Part shown: positions 34,254-42,727 of the stretch, piece by piece
Numbering within the stretch: the first letter of the stretch is position 1
Layout: each line of letters starts with the position of its first letter
Origin: CBDCGJ01 sp965238305
GTDB taxonomy: Bacteria; Pseudomonadota; Alphaproteobacteria; GCA-2731375
Reading direction: 5' to 3'
DNA length: 64,000 bases
Assembly: GCA_965238305.1 (NCBI GenBank)
Contig: CBDEHK010000001.1
Span: 62,001-126,000 of the forward strand
The notes under the pieces: model-generated
Database searches by the model: none
Seen by the model: only the letters and a program-made list of their open reading frames with translations
What the model was told of the DNA's origin: nothing
Program-made: the position numbers and the translations under genes

Positions 34254-34691
34254 TTATTTAACGTGATCTGCCGCTGCATCCAAAGCATAAAGATAACCCT
34301 TGGCGCCAAAGCCGCATAACACCGCCGTCGCCGCAGCCGAAATATAGGAATGATGACGAAACTCTTCGCGCCGAAAAATGTTCGAGATATGCACCTCGTA
34401 AACCGGCAATGCGACTGCTTTCAAGGCATCCTGGATCGCGACGGAGGTATGCGTATAGGCGCCCGGATTAATGATAATGGCAGCATGAGTATCCAAGGCT
34501 TGTTGAATCCAAGTGACCAGCTCGCCTTCATGATTGCTTTGCCGGAAGTCGACATTTATCACCAGTTCATCCGCGCGGGCCTGTACCATGGCTTCAATAT
34601 CGCTTAGCGTCTGGCCACCATAAATCTCCGGCTCGCGAATGCCGAGCATATTAAGATTGGGGCCGTTCAAAACCAGAATTGTCGTTGTCAT
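34254..34691 (-). CDS. aroQ: type II 3-dehydroquinate dehydratase
   Basis: This 145-residue protein has the type II fold signature: ILVLNGPNLNMLGIREPEIYG at the N-terminus (with the active-site Tyr24), the RQSNHEGEL loop, IINPGAYTHTSVAIQDAL and VEVHISN-like EVHISNIFRREEFR. It dehydrates 3-dehydroquinate in the shikimate pathway and forms a dodecamer. It is the first gene of the minus-strand aroQ-accB-accC-aat run. The 148 bases to the divergent thiSG gene hold both promoters; I found no THI-box there. Confidence 0.96.
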   Translation of the reverse strand: MTTTILVLNGPNLNMLGIREPEIYGGQTLSDIEAMVQARADELVINVDFRQSNHEGELVTWIQQALDTHAAIIINPGAYTHTSVAIQDALKAVALPVYEVHISNIFRREEFRHHSYISAAATAVLCGFGAKGYLYALDAAADHVK

Positions 34692-34839
34692 CGAATTACT
34701 ATACTGATTGCTCGAAATAATGGGTAGTTACGTCAACCTTAAGGCCTATATACCGGCTTCGGAGTCAAGTGGGAAGCCATGGTAGTTGAATGCCGACTAT
34801 CGTCGTACCATAATTGAACTAGCGGACACAGAATAGCGA

Positions 34840-35835
34840 ATGAGCATGCAAATAACGTTAAACGGTGAAGATCAGGAAATCGCTGAATCTCTTAACCTTG
34901 TTGGGCTTTTGGAACAATTGGGCCTGGATGCACGAAAAATTGCCATCGAGCGAAATTTGGAGATCGTGCCGCGCTCGACCTATGGCGACGTGCAGCTGAA
35001 CCAAGGCGACAAGCTGGAGATCGTCCATTTCATCGGTGGCGGCGACGCCTCGGCAGAATCACAGGACGACAAGTCCTTGGTCATTGCCGGTAAACGTTAT
35101 CAATCGCGGCTGATTATCGGCACCGGAAAATACAAAAGTTTTGCCGAAAACGCGGCGGCGTTGGAAGCATCCGGCGCCGAGATTATCACCGTTGCTGTGC
35201 GCCGGGTGAATGTCACCGACCCAAACCAGGAAATGCTGGTCGATTTTATTGATCCCAAAAAATACACCTATTTGCCCAATACCGCCGGCTGTTATACGGC
35301 GGATGAGGCCTTGCGTACGTTACGCCTGGCACGGGAAGCCGGTGGCTGGGATCTAGTGAAGTTGGAAGTGCTGGGCGATCAAAAAACTCTCTATCCAAAT
35401 ATGCCGGAAACGGTTGAAGCGGCGAAAGTGCTGGTCAAAGAAGGCTTCAAGGTGATGGTTTACTGCAACGACGATCCGATCCAGGCGCAGGTGCTGGAAG
35501 ATATTGGTTGTGTTGCGATTATGCCCTTGGCAGCGCCCATCGGTTCGGGTCTAGGCGTACAGAACCCGGTACATATCCGTTTCATTATCGAAAATGCTAA
35601 AGTGCCGGTAATTGTCGATGCCGGCGTCGGCTGCGCCTCCGATGCGTCGATTGCCATGGAAACCGGCTGTGACGGGGTTTTGATGAATACCGCGATTGCC
35701 GAAGCGCAAGATCCGGTGCTGATGGCGGAAGCGATGAAACACGCAATCAAGGCCGGCCGGCTTTCCTATCTGGCCGGTCGCATGGCGAAAAAACGTTATG
35801 CCGATCCCTCGTCACCCCTGGCCGGCCTTATTTAG
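34840..35835 (+). CDS. thiG: ThiS-ThiG fusion: sulfur carrier plus thiazole synthase
   Basis: The 331 residues join a ThiS ubiquitin-like domain (about 1-68) to a complete ThiG barrel (about 78-331). ThiS ends in IVHFIGGGD, but its Gly-Gly (66-68) is internal and not C-terminal. ThiG has the Schiff-base Lys174 in DLVKLEVLGD and the phosphate loops PIGSGLG and DAGVG. ThiG makes the thiazole of thiamine from deoxyxylulose phosphate, dehydroglycine and ThiS thiocarboxylate. Such fusions are known in alphaproteobacteria and imply either cleavage after GG or a different sulfur route. No TPP riboswitch is visible in the leader. Confidence 0.93.
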   Translation: MSMQITLNGEDQEIAESLNLVGLLEQLGLDARKIAIERNLEIVPRSTYGDVQLNQGDKLEIVHFIGGGDASAESQDDKSLVIAGKRYQSRLIIGTGKYKSFAENAAALEASGAEIITVAVRRVNVTDPNQEMLVDFIDPKKYTYLPNTAGCYTADEALRTLRLAREAGGWDLVKLEVLGDQKTLYPNMPETVEAAKVLVKEGFKVMVYCNDDPIQAQVLEDIGCVAIMPLAAPIGSGLGVQNPVHIRFIIENAKVPVIVDAGVGCASDASIAMETGCDGVLMNTAIAEAQDPVLMAEAMKHAIKAGRLSYLAGRMAKKRYADPSSPLAGLI

Positions 35836-35845
35836 TGATCGGGCG

Positions 35846-36589
35846 ATGTGGCGGCGCGGCTTGTTAGCAATCCTCATTCTCTTGCTGCTGTTTATACTGC
35901 CGCTAGGCTGGTCCTACCTTACCTACAAACCACCGGCGGGGAACTGGTGGGATGCCAGCCACGCTGCCACCGGGTTATCGCCACAAACCAGCGACGCGGT
36001 TGTGCAGGTGTTTGCCGCCCCGACTTTCGGTTGGCGCGGTGCTTTCGCAGTCCACACATGGCTCGTGTTGAAGCCGCGCGGCAGCTCGATTTACGAACGT
36101 TATGAAGTGATCGGTTGGGGGGTCGGCAATGGCGCCCCTGCCTTGCGCCTCAGCCACAATAATCCGGACGGCTTTTGGTACGGATCCAAACCGCAAGCGC
36201 TGTTGGATATGCGCGGTTCGCAAGCGATGCGATTCATTCCGCTAATCAAAGCGGCAATTAAGTCCTATCCCTACCGAGATAGCTACAAGGTCTGGCCCGG
36301 TCCGAACAGCAATACCTTCACCGCTCATATCGCCCGGGAAGTGCCGGCGCTTGGCTTAGCCTTGCCGGTCACCGCCGTGGGTAAGGATTATCTGACCCTC
36401 GACCGCTTCTTTGCCCAAAGCCCCAGCGGTACGGGTTGGCAAGTCTCGCTAAATGGCGTCGCCGGTGCGACCATCGGTCTGAAAGAAGGGTTAGAGATTA
36501 ATTTATTCGGTTTCTCTCTTGGTTTGGCGGTTTGGCCACCAGCATTGAAATTGCCGGGCGTTGGACATATAGGATTTAACGATGACTAA
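35846..36589 (+). CDS. DUF3750 membrane-anchored protein
   Basis: The protein has 247 residues. One hydrophobic N-terminal segment (about residues 5-23) acts as signal anchor; the rest matches DUF3750: VQVFAAPTFGWRGAFAVHTWLVLKP, IYERYEVIGWG, YRDSYKVWPGPNSNTF. The repeated His/Trp and the WPGPNSN loop suggest an enzyme related to papain-like or NlpC-like folds, but I cannot prove that. The start at 35846 avoids a long overlap with thiSG, though its ribosome site is weak. The next gene starts 8 bases before this one ends. Confidence 0.85.
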   Translation: MWRRGLLAILILLLLFILPLGWSYLTYKPPAGNWWDASHAATGLSPQTSDAVVQVFAAPTFGWRGAFAVHTWLVLKPRGSSIYERYEVIGWGVGNGAPALRLSHNNPDGFWYGSKPQALLDMRGSQAMRFIPLIKAAIKSYPYRDSYKVWPGPNSNTFTAHIAREVPALGLALPVTAVGKDYLTLDRFFAQSPSGTGWQVSLNGVAGATIGLKEGLEINLFGFSLGLAVWPPALKLPGVGHIGFNDD

Positions 36590-37184
36590 AACGATCATTC
36601 ATTATACCGACTACAAAAGCCCGTATGCCTATCTGGCGGTTGAAGACACCGTTAAATTGGAAGAAGATTTCGATATTGACCTTGATTGGCGCCCCTATAC
36701 CTTGGATATCCCGTCATACCTAGGCGACGTCGAAGGGCGCGACGCCCATCAGTGGCGTAAAGTGAAATATTCCTACATGGACTGCCGGCGAGAGGCCAAT
36801 AAACGTGGCCTGGTCCTGAAAGGGCCAAAAATCATCTATGACAGCCGCGACGCCAATATCGCGCTGCTTTACGCCAAGGAACGCGATGGAATTGTCGCCT
36901 TGAGCCGGTTGGTTTTCGAACGGTTTTTCACCCATACGATCTATATCGAGGACCGCCAGCAGGTCAAACAAGCGATCCAAGATGCCGGTATGGACGCCAG
37001 TGAATTTGATGCCTTCGCGGACGGTCCGGGCGGTATTGCGCATGACCAAATTCGCGCGGACGCCGAACGGATGGGCGTCTTCGGGGTCCCGGCTTACCTG
37101 GTCGACAACGAACTTTTCTGGGGCGGCGATCGCCTACCTGCCCTACGCGAACAGTTGGCGGCAATGGGCCTCACGCGGGCGTAA
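36582..37184 (+). CDS. DsbA-family protein, 2-hydroxychromene-2-carboxylate isomerase type
   Basis: This 200-residue thioredoxin-fold protein has no CxxC. The N-terminus HYTDYKSPYAYLA has Ser13 at the redox position, as in 2-hydroxychromene-2-carboxylate isomerase and kappa-class glutathione transferases, and GVFGVPAYLVDNELFWGGDRL gives the cis-Pro loop and C-terminal signature. It probably works with glutathione in the cytoplasm. It overlaps the DUF3750 gene by 8 bases. The substrate is unknown; naphthalene-type aromatic degradation genes are not present around it. Confidence 0.9.
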   Translation: MTKTIIHYTDYKSPYAYLAVEDTVKLEEDFDIDLDWRPYTLDIPSYLGDVEGRDAHQWRKVKYSYMDCRREANKRGLVLKGPKIIYDSRDANIALLYAKERDGIVALSRLVFERFFTHTIYIEDRQQVKQAIQDAGMDASEFDAFADGPGGIAHDQIRADAERMGVFGVPAYLVDNELFWGGDRLPALREQLAAMGLTRA

Positions 37185-37190
37185 CACCGA

Positions 37191-38546
37191 TTATGACGGC
37201 TCCGGATGGTTGGCGAAGGCCGCTTCCATTTCCCGGCGGAACTGATATGCCGGATCATCAGGATCAATCGCGACATCGTTCCAAGTTAACTGCGCACCCT
37301 CAGGGATATCACTATTCAACGTAACATTCTGCGCCAGACCGATCGGCAGGCCGCCCAACGCCAGGGATTTCGCAGACGACATTTGTTTCCCCCAGACGCA
37401 ATAGCCGCCTTCGCCATCCAGCATCTCGCCCGCCTTCAACGGCTTTTTCGCTGTCGCCACGACATCGGAATTGAAGCACACTGCTGAACCCGTGGCTTCC
37501 CGGCGAAGCGCGGCGGAAGCAACGGATATACCCAGTTCCAGGCCGATGAAATGGATTGGCCGGTAAAGGGCGGCAAAATCATGGGTCTTGTCCGGCAAAA
37601 GCACATATTCTTCGAAACAATGCCGCACATAATCATTATCCGCGGCCACCACGACATAGGTCCCGAGCATGAGGTTATGCGCCACTTCCGTTTCATCCCG
37701 ATTGAGGGAGGAGACCACTTCCGTGGTCCCGCGATGACTGATCGTGCCGCCATTAGCCGTTGGTTTGCAGATGTCGGCAAGTTCAAAACGATTGGCCGGC
37801 GGGAATGACAAACCATCTGGTTGCGGCGTCAGGCCGGTGGCGTTACAGACCGCGGTCATTTCGATACCGGATTTGGTGCCGTCGATGAAACTGTTGAACA
37901 TCTTTGGGTTCATACGTCCGCGCTTTGCGGTTTCCGCATCAAAATGAAAATTATCCCACACCGTATCCGGCGTCGATTGATGGAAGCGCGGTAAATAACG
38001 TGTGCCCTTACCGGCACAAACCACTTCAAAACCGCAGGTCCGGGCCCAATCCACATGATCCGCGATCAACGCCGGCTGATCGCCCCAGGCCAGGCTATAG
38101 ACAACGCCTGCCTGTTCGGCTTTCCGCGCCAGCAATGGGCCAGCTAGGACATCCGCCTCGACATTGACCATGACGATGTGGCGGCCCAGTTCAATGGCTT
38201 TCAAGGCGTGGCGAATACCGATCGCCGGATCGCCGGTGGCGTCTATAACCACTTCCAGCCCGTCTGCCGCAATCAACTCATCCCCGCTTTCGCAAAGATA
38301 AGTCGTTTGATTTCGATAGGCCTCGGCAAAATCCCTAGCGCCGACTTGCGCTTCATCCCAGCCGGTGAACAGACAGGCATCCTTGGCCCGCGCAATATCC
38401 AAATCAGCGATGCCGAGAAGATGCATGCCGGTGGTTAGGCGCACTTGCGCCAAAAACATCGAGCCGAATTTACCGGCTCCGATCAGCCCGACACGAACCG
38501 GATTTCCCGCTTCTGCCCTCTCCTGCAATAGTTTGCTCAGGTTCAT
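37191..38546 (-). CDS. homoserine-dehydrogenase-like oxidoreductase with C-terminal SAF domain
   Basis: The 451-residue protein belongs to the group described as predicted homoserine dehydrogenase with SAF domain (COG4091). VRVGLIGAGKFGSMFLAQ is the NAD(P)-binding loop (about residues 18-35), VVIDATGDPAIGIRHA follows, and the last 100 residues (AKKPLKAGEMLDGEGGYCVWG..) are the SAF fold. The real substrate is unsettled; the SAF part suggests a sugar-acid or sialic-acid-like ligand. AGGGA before the ATG at 38546 sets the start; longer open frame upstream lacks family sequence. Divergent to the DyP gene, 107 bases apart. Confidence 0.86.
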   Translation of the reverse strand: MNLSKLLQERAEAGNPVRVGLIGAGKFGSMFLAQVRLTTGMHLLGIADLDIARAKDACLFTGWDEAQVGARDFAEAYRNQTTYLCESGDELIAADGLEVVIDATGDPAIGIRHALKAIELGRHIVMVNVEADVLAGPLLARKAEQAGVVYSLAWGDQPALIADHVDWARTCGFEVVCAGKGTRYLPRFHQSTPDTVWDNFHFDAETAKRGRMNPKMFNSFIDGTKSGIEMTAVCNATGLTPQPDGLSFPPANRFELADICKPTANGGTISHRGTTEVVSSLNRDETEVAHNLMLGTYVVVAADNDYVRHCFEEYVLLPDKTHDFAALYRPIHFIGLELGISVASAALRREATGSAVCFNSDVVATAKKPLKAGEMLDGEGGYCVWGKQMSSAKSLALGGLPIGLAQNVTLNSDIPEGAQLTWNDVAIDPDDPAYQFRREMEAAFANHPEPS

Positions 38547-38653
38547 CTGCTTCCCTTTTTTTCGATTTGCTCGGACAATCCTAGCCGCAAGGCTTCCAAT
38601 TAGGAACCGGAAACCCATATGATGGGAAACATCATTCGTGTTGGAGATTATCA

Positions 38654-39520
38654 ATGACTGACCCGCAATCGGGTATCGTGACGGAGCCGGGACTTCATCG
38701 CCGGTTTCTGGAATATACTTGCCGAAAGGGTGCCGACGAAAACGCGCTAAAATTAGCCGTTTGCCAAGCCCGGCAAGCCGCAACCGACGATACCATAATC
38801 GTCGTCGGGTTCGGCCATGATCTCTGGCAAAAACTTACCGACGGTCAAGCACCGGCAGGATCGCGCGCTTTTCTGCCGGTCGGACCTGCCCCAGCGACAC
38901 AAGGCGATATCTGGTTCTGGATCCACGGAGACAATCACGACGTTGTCCTGGAAGTCGCGATTGCCATTCATCAGGCGGTTCGGGATTCGACCGAACTGAC
39001 GATTGAAATCGATGGTTTCAGCTATCATAACAATCGCGATTTGATTGGTTTCGTCGATGGTACCGCTAATCCGAAGGGCGAGGCCGCCCCGGCCGCCGCA
39101 TTTCTAAACAACGGTGGCGCCTTTGTTTTAACCCAGAAATGGGCGCATGACCTGAGCGCCTTTGATAAGCTAGCGGTGTCTGAACAGGAGCAGGTCATCG
39201 GTCGAACCAAAGCGGATGATATTGAATTGGAAGGTGATGCCATGCCGGCAACATCCCATGTCAGCCGCACCGATTTAAAACTGGACGGGGTGCCGGCGAA
39301 GATCCTGCGGCGTAGCACTCCTTATGGCGGCGCTGGTGAAAATGGTCTCTATTTTGTCGCTTTTGCTTGCGATATCGACCGCTTCGACGTCCAGCTTTGC
39401 CATATGTTCGGCCTGGCAAAGGACAGGCTTCATGACCGCTTGACGGAATTCTCAACGCCGGTCAGCGGGGCCTATTGGTATGCACCCGCAATCGATGAAC
39501 TAGCGTCTCTGGACTTTTAA
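38654..39520 (+). CDS. Dyp-type heme peroxidase
   Basis: This 288-residue protein has the DyP signature: GFVDGTANP with the catalytic Asp135 (GxxDG motif), the proximal heme ligand His202 in ATSHVSRTDLKL, and the distal Arg in KILRRSTPYG. It is the short class-B type, without signal peptide. DyPs use hydrogen peroxide to oxidise dyes, lignin units or porphyrins and are often cargo of encapsulins; no encapsulin gene or C-terminal targeting peptide is visible. GGAG lies before the ATG. Its stop overlaps the facing MscS gene by 4 bases. Confidence 0.94.
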   Translation: MTDPQSGIVTEPGLHRRFLEYTCRKGADENALKLAVCQARQAATDDTIIVVGFGHDLWQKLTDGQAPAGSRAFLPVGPAPATQGDIWFWIHGDNHDVVLEVAIAIHQAVRDSTELTIEIDGFSYHNNRDLIGFVDGTANPKGEAAPAAAFLNNGGAFVLTQKWAHDLSAFDKLAVSEQEQVIGRTKADDIELEGDAMPATSHVSRTDLKLDGVPAKILRRSTPYGGAGENGLYFVAFACDIDRFDVQLCHMFGLAKDRLHDRLTEFSTPVSGAYWYAPAIDELASLDF

Positions 39521-40917
39521 TCTTCCGCGCCAGGCGTGGTGCCGGATCTGATATGCAGGTCGCGCTGCGGGAACGGGATTTCGATTCCGTGTTCCTTGAA
39601 TTTATGCCAGATACCGAGAAAAACTTGGCTGCGAACATTGGAGACACCACCTTCCGGGTCGGCAACCCAAAACCGGGCTTCCAGATCGACCGAGCTGTCG
39701 CCAAATCCTTTGACCAAACAATTCGCTGGCGGATCATTCAGTACCCGGGGAATAGCATTGCAAACGTCGATGATCAGTTGTCGGGCCAGTTCGATATCGG
39801 CGCCATAGGACACCCCCACCGGCGCTTTGATGCGAATAAGCCGATCTGTATGAGACCAATTGATCACCGTGTTGGCGATTAGTTCTTCATTCGGGATCAG
39901 ATGCTCCGTGCCATCGCGGGTTTTTACCGCTGTGTAGCGGGCACCCAAATTTCGTACTTCGCCATAGGTGCCGACAACTTCGATCACATCGCCTGGTTTA
40001 ACCGAACTATCGAGCAACAGGATAATCCCGCTCATCACATTCGAGACAATTTTCTGCAGCCCAAAACCGACGCCGACGCCAACGGCACCCGAGAACACGG
40101 CGAACGCCGTGAGATCGATACCGACCGTGTTCAGGGCGATGGCCACGGCAATGACGATCAGGAAGAACCGAATGGTTTGACTGATCAGAACCTGTACCGA
40201 TGGCGTTAGGTGCGGCAATCGTTCGATGCGGCGATGCAATAGGCGGGAGCCAGCCAGCGCAGTCCACAACAACACGGCTGCGACAATGCCGCCTTTGATG
40301 ACCATATAAACTGATATTCGGGCGTCGCCAAAATGTATCGCCAGGGCGTCCAGGAAGATCCGTACTTGGTCAAATATACCAAGAATGATAAGGGCTGCGA
40401 CGGTCCAAATAACCGTCGCCATTATGCGAGACCAATAGACATTTGCGATCAAATTGGATATCAGCCGGATCACAATCCAGGCAATTGTTAAGGATATCGC
40501 AATATCGATAACCTGGCTTTGCAAGCCGAGGATCGCGTTCAGCGCTTTCGCGAGCCAAAGAAACAAGACGCTGAAAAGCGGCGTCAAGATCCCCTGTAAA
40601 ACCACTAAAGTCCGCGCTTTAAAACCATCCAGATTTTCTGGTGCAAGCCATTTTGTAACAGCCGGTCGAAATATTGCAGCTACCGCGACACCAAGAACGA
40701 TCGCGGTCACGATCATCGCCAATTGCACCCCGGTCGATAGGGTCAAAACTTCCGTTTCGATCCAATCGGCAATATAGGCGACAAGATCGCCTATTTCCCT
40801 GATTTCCTTGGCGACTTCTGCCGGCAGGATCGCTTCCGCCGGTACTGCAGTGGCGGCTTCAGATTTCTCGCCGACCGGCATCGTCGGCAATGCGTCGTTA
40901 TTTTCGTCTGTTGCCAT
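39517..40917 (-). CDS. mechanosensitive ion channel, MscS family (extended N-terminus)
   Basis: The protein has 466 residues. After a charged start it has about five hydrophobic segments. The pore helix and beta domain of MscS follow: FAVFSGAVGVGVGFGLQKIVSNVMSGIILLLDSSVKPGDVIEV (about residues 265-308) and RYTAVKTRDGTEHLIPNEEL. MscS channels open under membrane tension and save cells at osmotic downshock. At 466 residues it is longer than E. coli MscS (286) because of extra N-terminal helices. The gene is monocistronic or followed by nothing on the same strand within the overlap with DyP. Confidence 0.94.
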   Translation of the reverse strand: MATDENNDALPTMPVGEKSEAATAVPAEAILPAEVAKEIREIGDLVAYIADWIETEVLTLSTGVQLAMIVTAIVLGVAVAAIFRPAVTKWLAPENLDGFKARTLVVLQGILTPLFSVLFLWLAKALNAILGLQSQVIDIAISLTIAWIVIRLISNLIANVYWSRIMATVIWTVAALIILGIFDQVRIFLDALAIHFGDARISVYMVIKGGIVAAVLLWTALAGSRLLHRRIERLPHLTPSVQVLISQTIRFFLIVIAVAIALNTVGIDLTAFAVFSGAVGVGVGFGLQKIVSNVMSGIILLLDSSVKPGDVIEVVGTYGEVRNLGARYTAVKTRDGTEHLIPNEELIANTVINWSHTDRLIRIKAPVGVSYGADIELARQLIIDVCNAIPRVLNDPPANCLVKGFGDSSVDLEARFWVADPEGGVSNVRSQVFLGIWHKFKEHGIEIPFPQRDLHIRSGTTPGAED

Positions 40918-40964
40918 GCCTTCGCTTCAACTCATTGCTACGCTAGAACTCACTCGACTGTGTG

Positions 40965-41819
40965 CTAGTTTCCCCGACGGTGCAAGACGACGTGGCGATA
41001 CGCCCCTTCTATGTTCAGTTCGCGCCATTTACTGTACTGCGACCAATTGGCATAGGACCCAAGCGTGATTGTTTTTTTCATTTTTTCCAAGGATTGCCCC
41101 TCGCGCGCCGCCTGCATGACTGCATCATAAAGCTCTTGTAGATATTTCCCATGCGCCGCCGCGTCGTTTTTACCACCCATGGGACCATGGCCCGGCATTA
41201 TCAAGTCATAGTCTATCTGGTTGAGACGTTTTATCGCCTCCATCCAATCAGGGAAATAGGCGTCCGACAGATCTCTGAACGGCAACCGCCGCACCGAGAC
41301 AAAATCAACCGCAAAAACCGCCCGATGGGCTGGAAAATGGACAACGATCATATTGTCGGAATGGGAGCGGCCGAGATACTTCAAATGGACCTTTTGACCG
41401 CCCAGCTCAATTGTCATTGAATCGCTAAAAGTAATGTCGGGTACCGCGGTCGGGCGTTTTTCGTTCAGGATCGCCCGCTTGGTATTTTCATGCGCAATGA
41501 TCGTGGCATCGTCAGCCCAAACTTCGCCACCGGCGATGTGATCGCGATGATCGTGGCTATAGATCACGTACTTTATTTTTTTATCAAAACGGGCGGCGAT
41601 AGTTTCTTTCAGCCAAGTCGCCGCATCCGCATCAATCGGGTCGGTCGCAATCACCCCTTCCGACGTCACCAAGAAGACCGAATAGTGAAAGTTATTCTGA
41701 AATCGGTACAGGTCGCCAAATATTTTAGTGATTGTCCGCCGTGGATCTTCCGCCTGCACCGTCGTGACGACCATGAACGCCAAAAATGAAATGCAAATCG
41801 ACTTTACCAGCTGTCTCAT
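40965..41819 (-). CDS. exported metallo-beta-lactamase-fold hydrolase
   Basis: The protein has 284 residues, with a signal peptide at about 1-23 (hydrophobic core, cleavage after VQA). The zinc motif is YSHDHRDHIAGGE (HxHxDH type with Arg as the variable residue) near residue 88, with a later His in LGRSHSDNMIVVH and MPGHGPMGG. It is a periplasmic MBL-fold enzyme similar to SoxH/quinoprotein-relay or B3-like lactonases; the substrate is not known. GGGAG precedes the ATG. It lies downstream of sdhB on the same strand direction after a gap (41820-41933) that shows no gene. Confidence 0.9.
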   Translation of the reverse strand: MRQLVKSICISFLAFMVVTTVQAEDPRRTITKIFGDLYRFQNNFHYSVFLVTSEGVIATDPIDADAATWLKETIAARFDKKIKYVIYSHDHRDHIAGGEVWADDATIIAHENTKRAILNEKRPTAVPDITFSDSMTIELGGQKVHLKYLGRSHSDNMIVVHFPAHRAVFAVDFVSVRRLPFRDLSDAYFPDWMEAIKRLNQIDYDLIMPGHGPMGGKNDAAAHGKYLQELYDAVMQAAREGQSLEKMKKTITLGSYANWSQYSKWRELNIEGAYRHVVLHRRGN

Positions 41820-41933
41820 ACTCAGAGCTCCCGATGAAAGTTGCGGCCCAACGCTAGCCGGCAGAGCGCCTGTTCGTCAATTCCGCCACGTTCATTTTTC
41901 AGTGTTGCGTAATCAATCGACAGCAGCGACAGG

Positions 41934-42716
41934 TTAGAGCCGGCGCTTGACCATCATCTGCTTAATCTCGCCGATTGCCTTGGCTGGGTTCAGTCCCTTC
42001 GGACAGGCTTTGGCGCAGTTCATTATGGTGTGGCAGCGATAAAGCCGGAACGGATCTTCAAGATCGTCAAGCCGTTCGCCGGTCGCTTCATCGCGACTAT
42101 CGGCAAGCCAGCGATAGGCCTGCAGCAATGCCGCCGGGCCCAAATAACGGTCTGAATTCCACCAATAACTTGGACAAGAGGTCGAACAGCAGGCGCATAG
42201 AATGCATTCATAGAGGCCATCCAGCTCGCGCCGGTCTTCGGGACTTTGCAATCGTTCGCCATCCGGCGGTGGCGCCGTTTCCGACTGGATATAAGGCTTG
42301 ATCGAGGCATATTGGGCATAAAAATTAGACAGGTCCGGCACTAAATCCTTGATCACCGGTTGATGCGGCAAAGGATAGACATTGACGTCGCCCGAAACGT
42401 CTTCGCTGGCGTAGGTACATGCAAGCGTATTGGCGCCATCGATATTCATCGCACAAGACCCGCAGACCCCCTCGCGGCAAGAACGTCGGAACGTCAATGT
42501 CGGGTCGATCTCGTTCTTAATCTTGATCAATGCGTCCAGCACCATCGGGCCGCATTCATCCATATCGACTTCATATGTATCGATGCGTGGATTGTCTTCG
42601 CTATCCGGATCGTAGCGGTAAACGTTAAAGTTCCGCACATTGTCGCCGCCGCCATCGGCTTTGTGGGTTTTACCCGGTGTCGGTTTCGATTTGGCGGGAA
42701 GGGTAAACTCGGCCAT
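41934..42716 (-). CDS. sdhB: succinate dehydrogenase iron-sulfur subunit
   Basis: This 260-residue protein has the three cluster regions in order: CREGVCGSCAMNIDG for [2Fe-2S], CILCACCSTSCPSYWW for [4Fe-4S], and CHTIMNCAKACPKGLNP for [3Fe-4S]. It carries electrons from the SdhA flavin to ubiquinone at SdhC/SdhD, as part of complex II on the inner face of the cytoplasmic membrane. It is the last gene of sdhCDAB, 11 bases after sdhA. Confidence 0.97.
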   Translation of the reverse strand: MAEFTLPAKSKPTPGKTHKADGGGDNVRNFNVYRYDPDSEDNPRIDTYEVDMDECGPMVLDALIKIKNEIDPTLTFRRSCREGVCGSCAMNIDGANTLACTYASEDVSGDVNVYPLPHQPVIKDLVPDLSNFYAQYASIKPYIQSETAPPPDGERLQSPEDRRELDGLYECILCACCSTSCPSYWWNSDRYLGPAALLQAYRWLADSRDEATGERLDDLEDPFRLYRCHTIMNCAKACPKGLNPAKAIGEIKQMMVKRRL

Positions 42717-42727
42717 CTAGGTCCCCA

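Noticed and set aside
34692..34839. TPP riboswitch before the ThiS-ThiG gene
   Set aside because: No CTGAGA or other THI-box block could be found in the 148-base gap.
38619..38635. Inverted repeat ATGATG-GGAAA-CATCAT between the SAF oxidoreductase and DyP genes
   Set aside because: Arms of only six bases with simple composition; possible operator but not distinguishable from chance.
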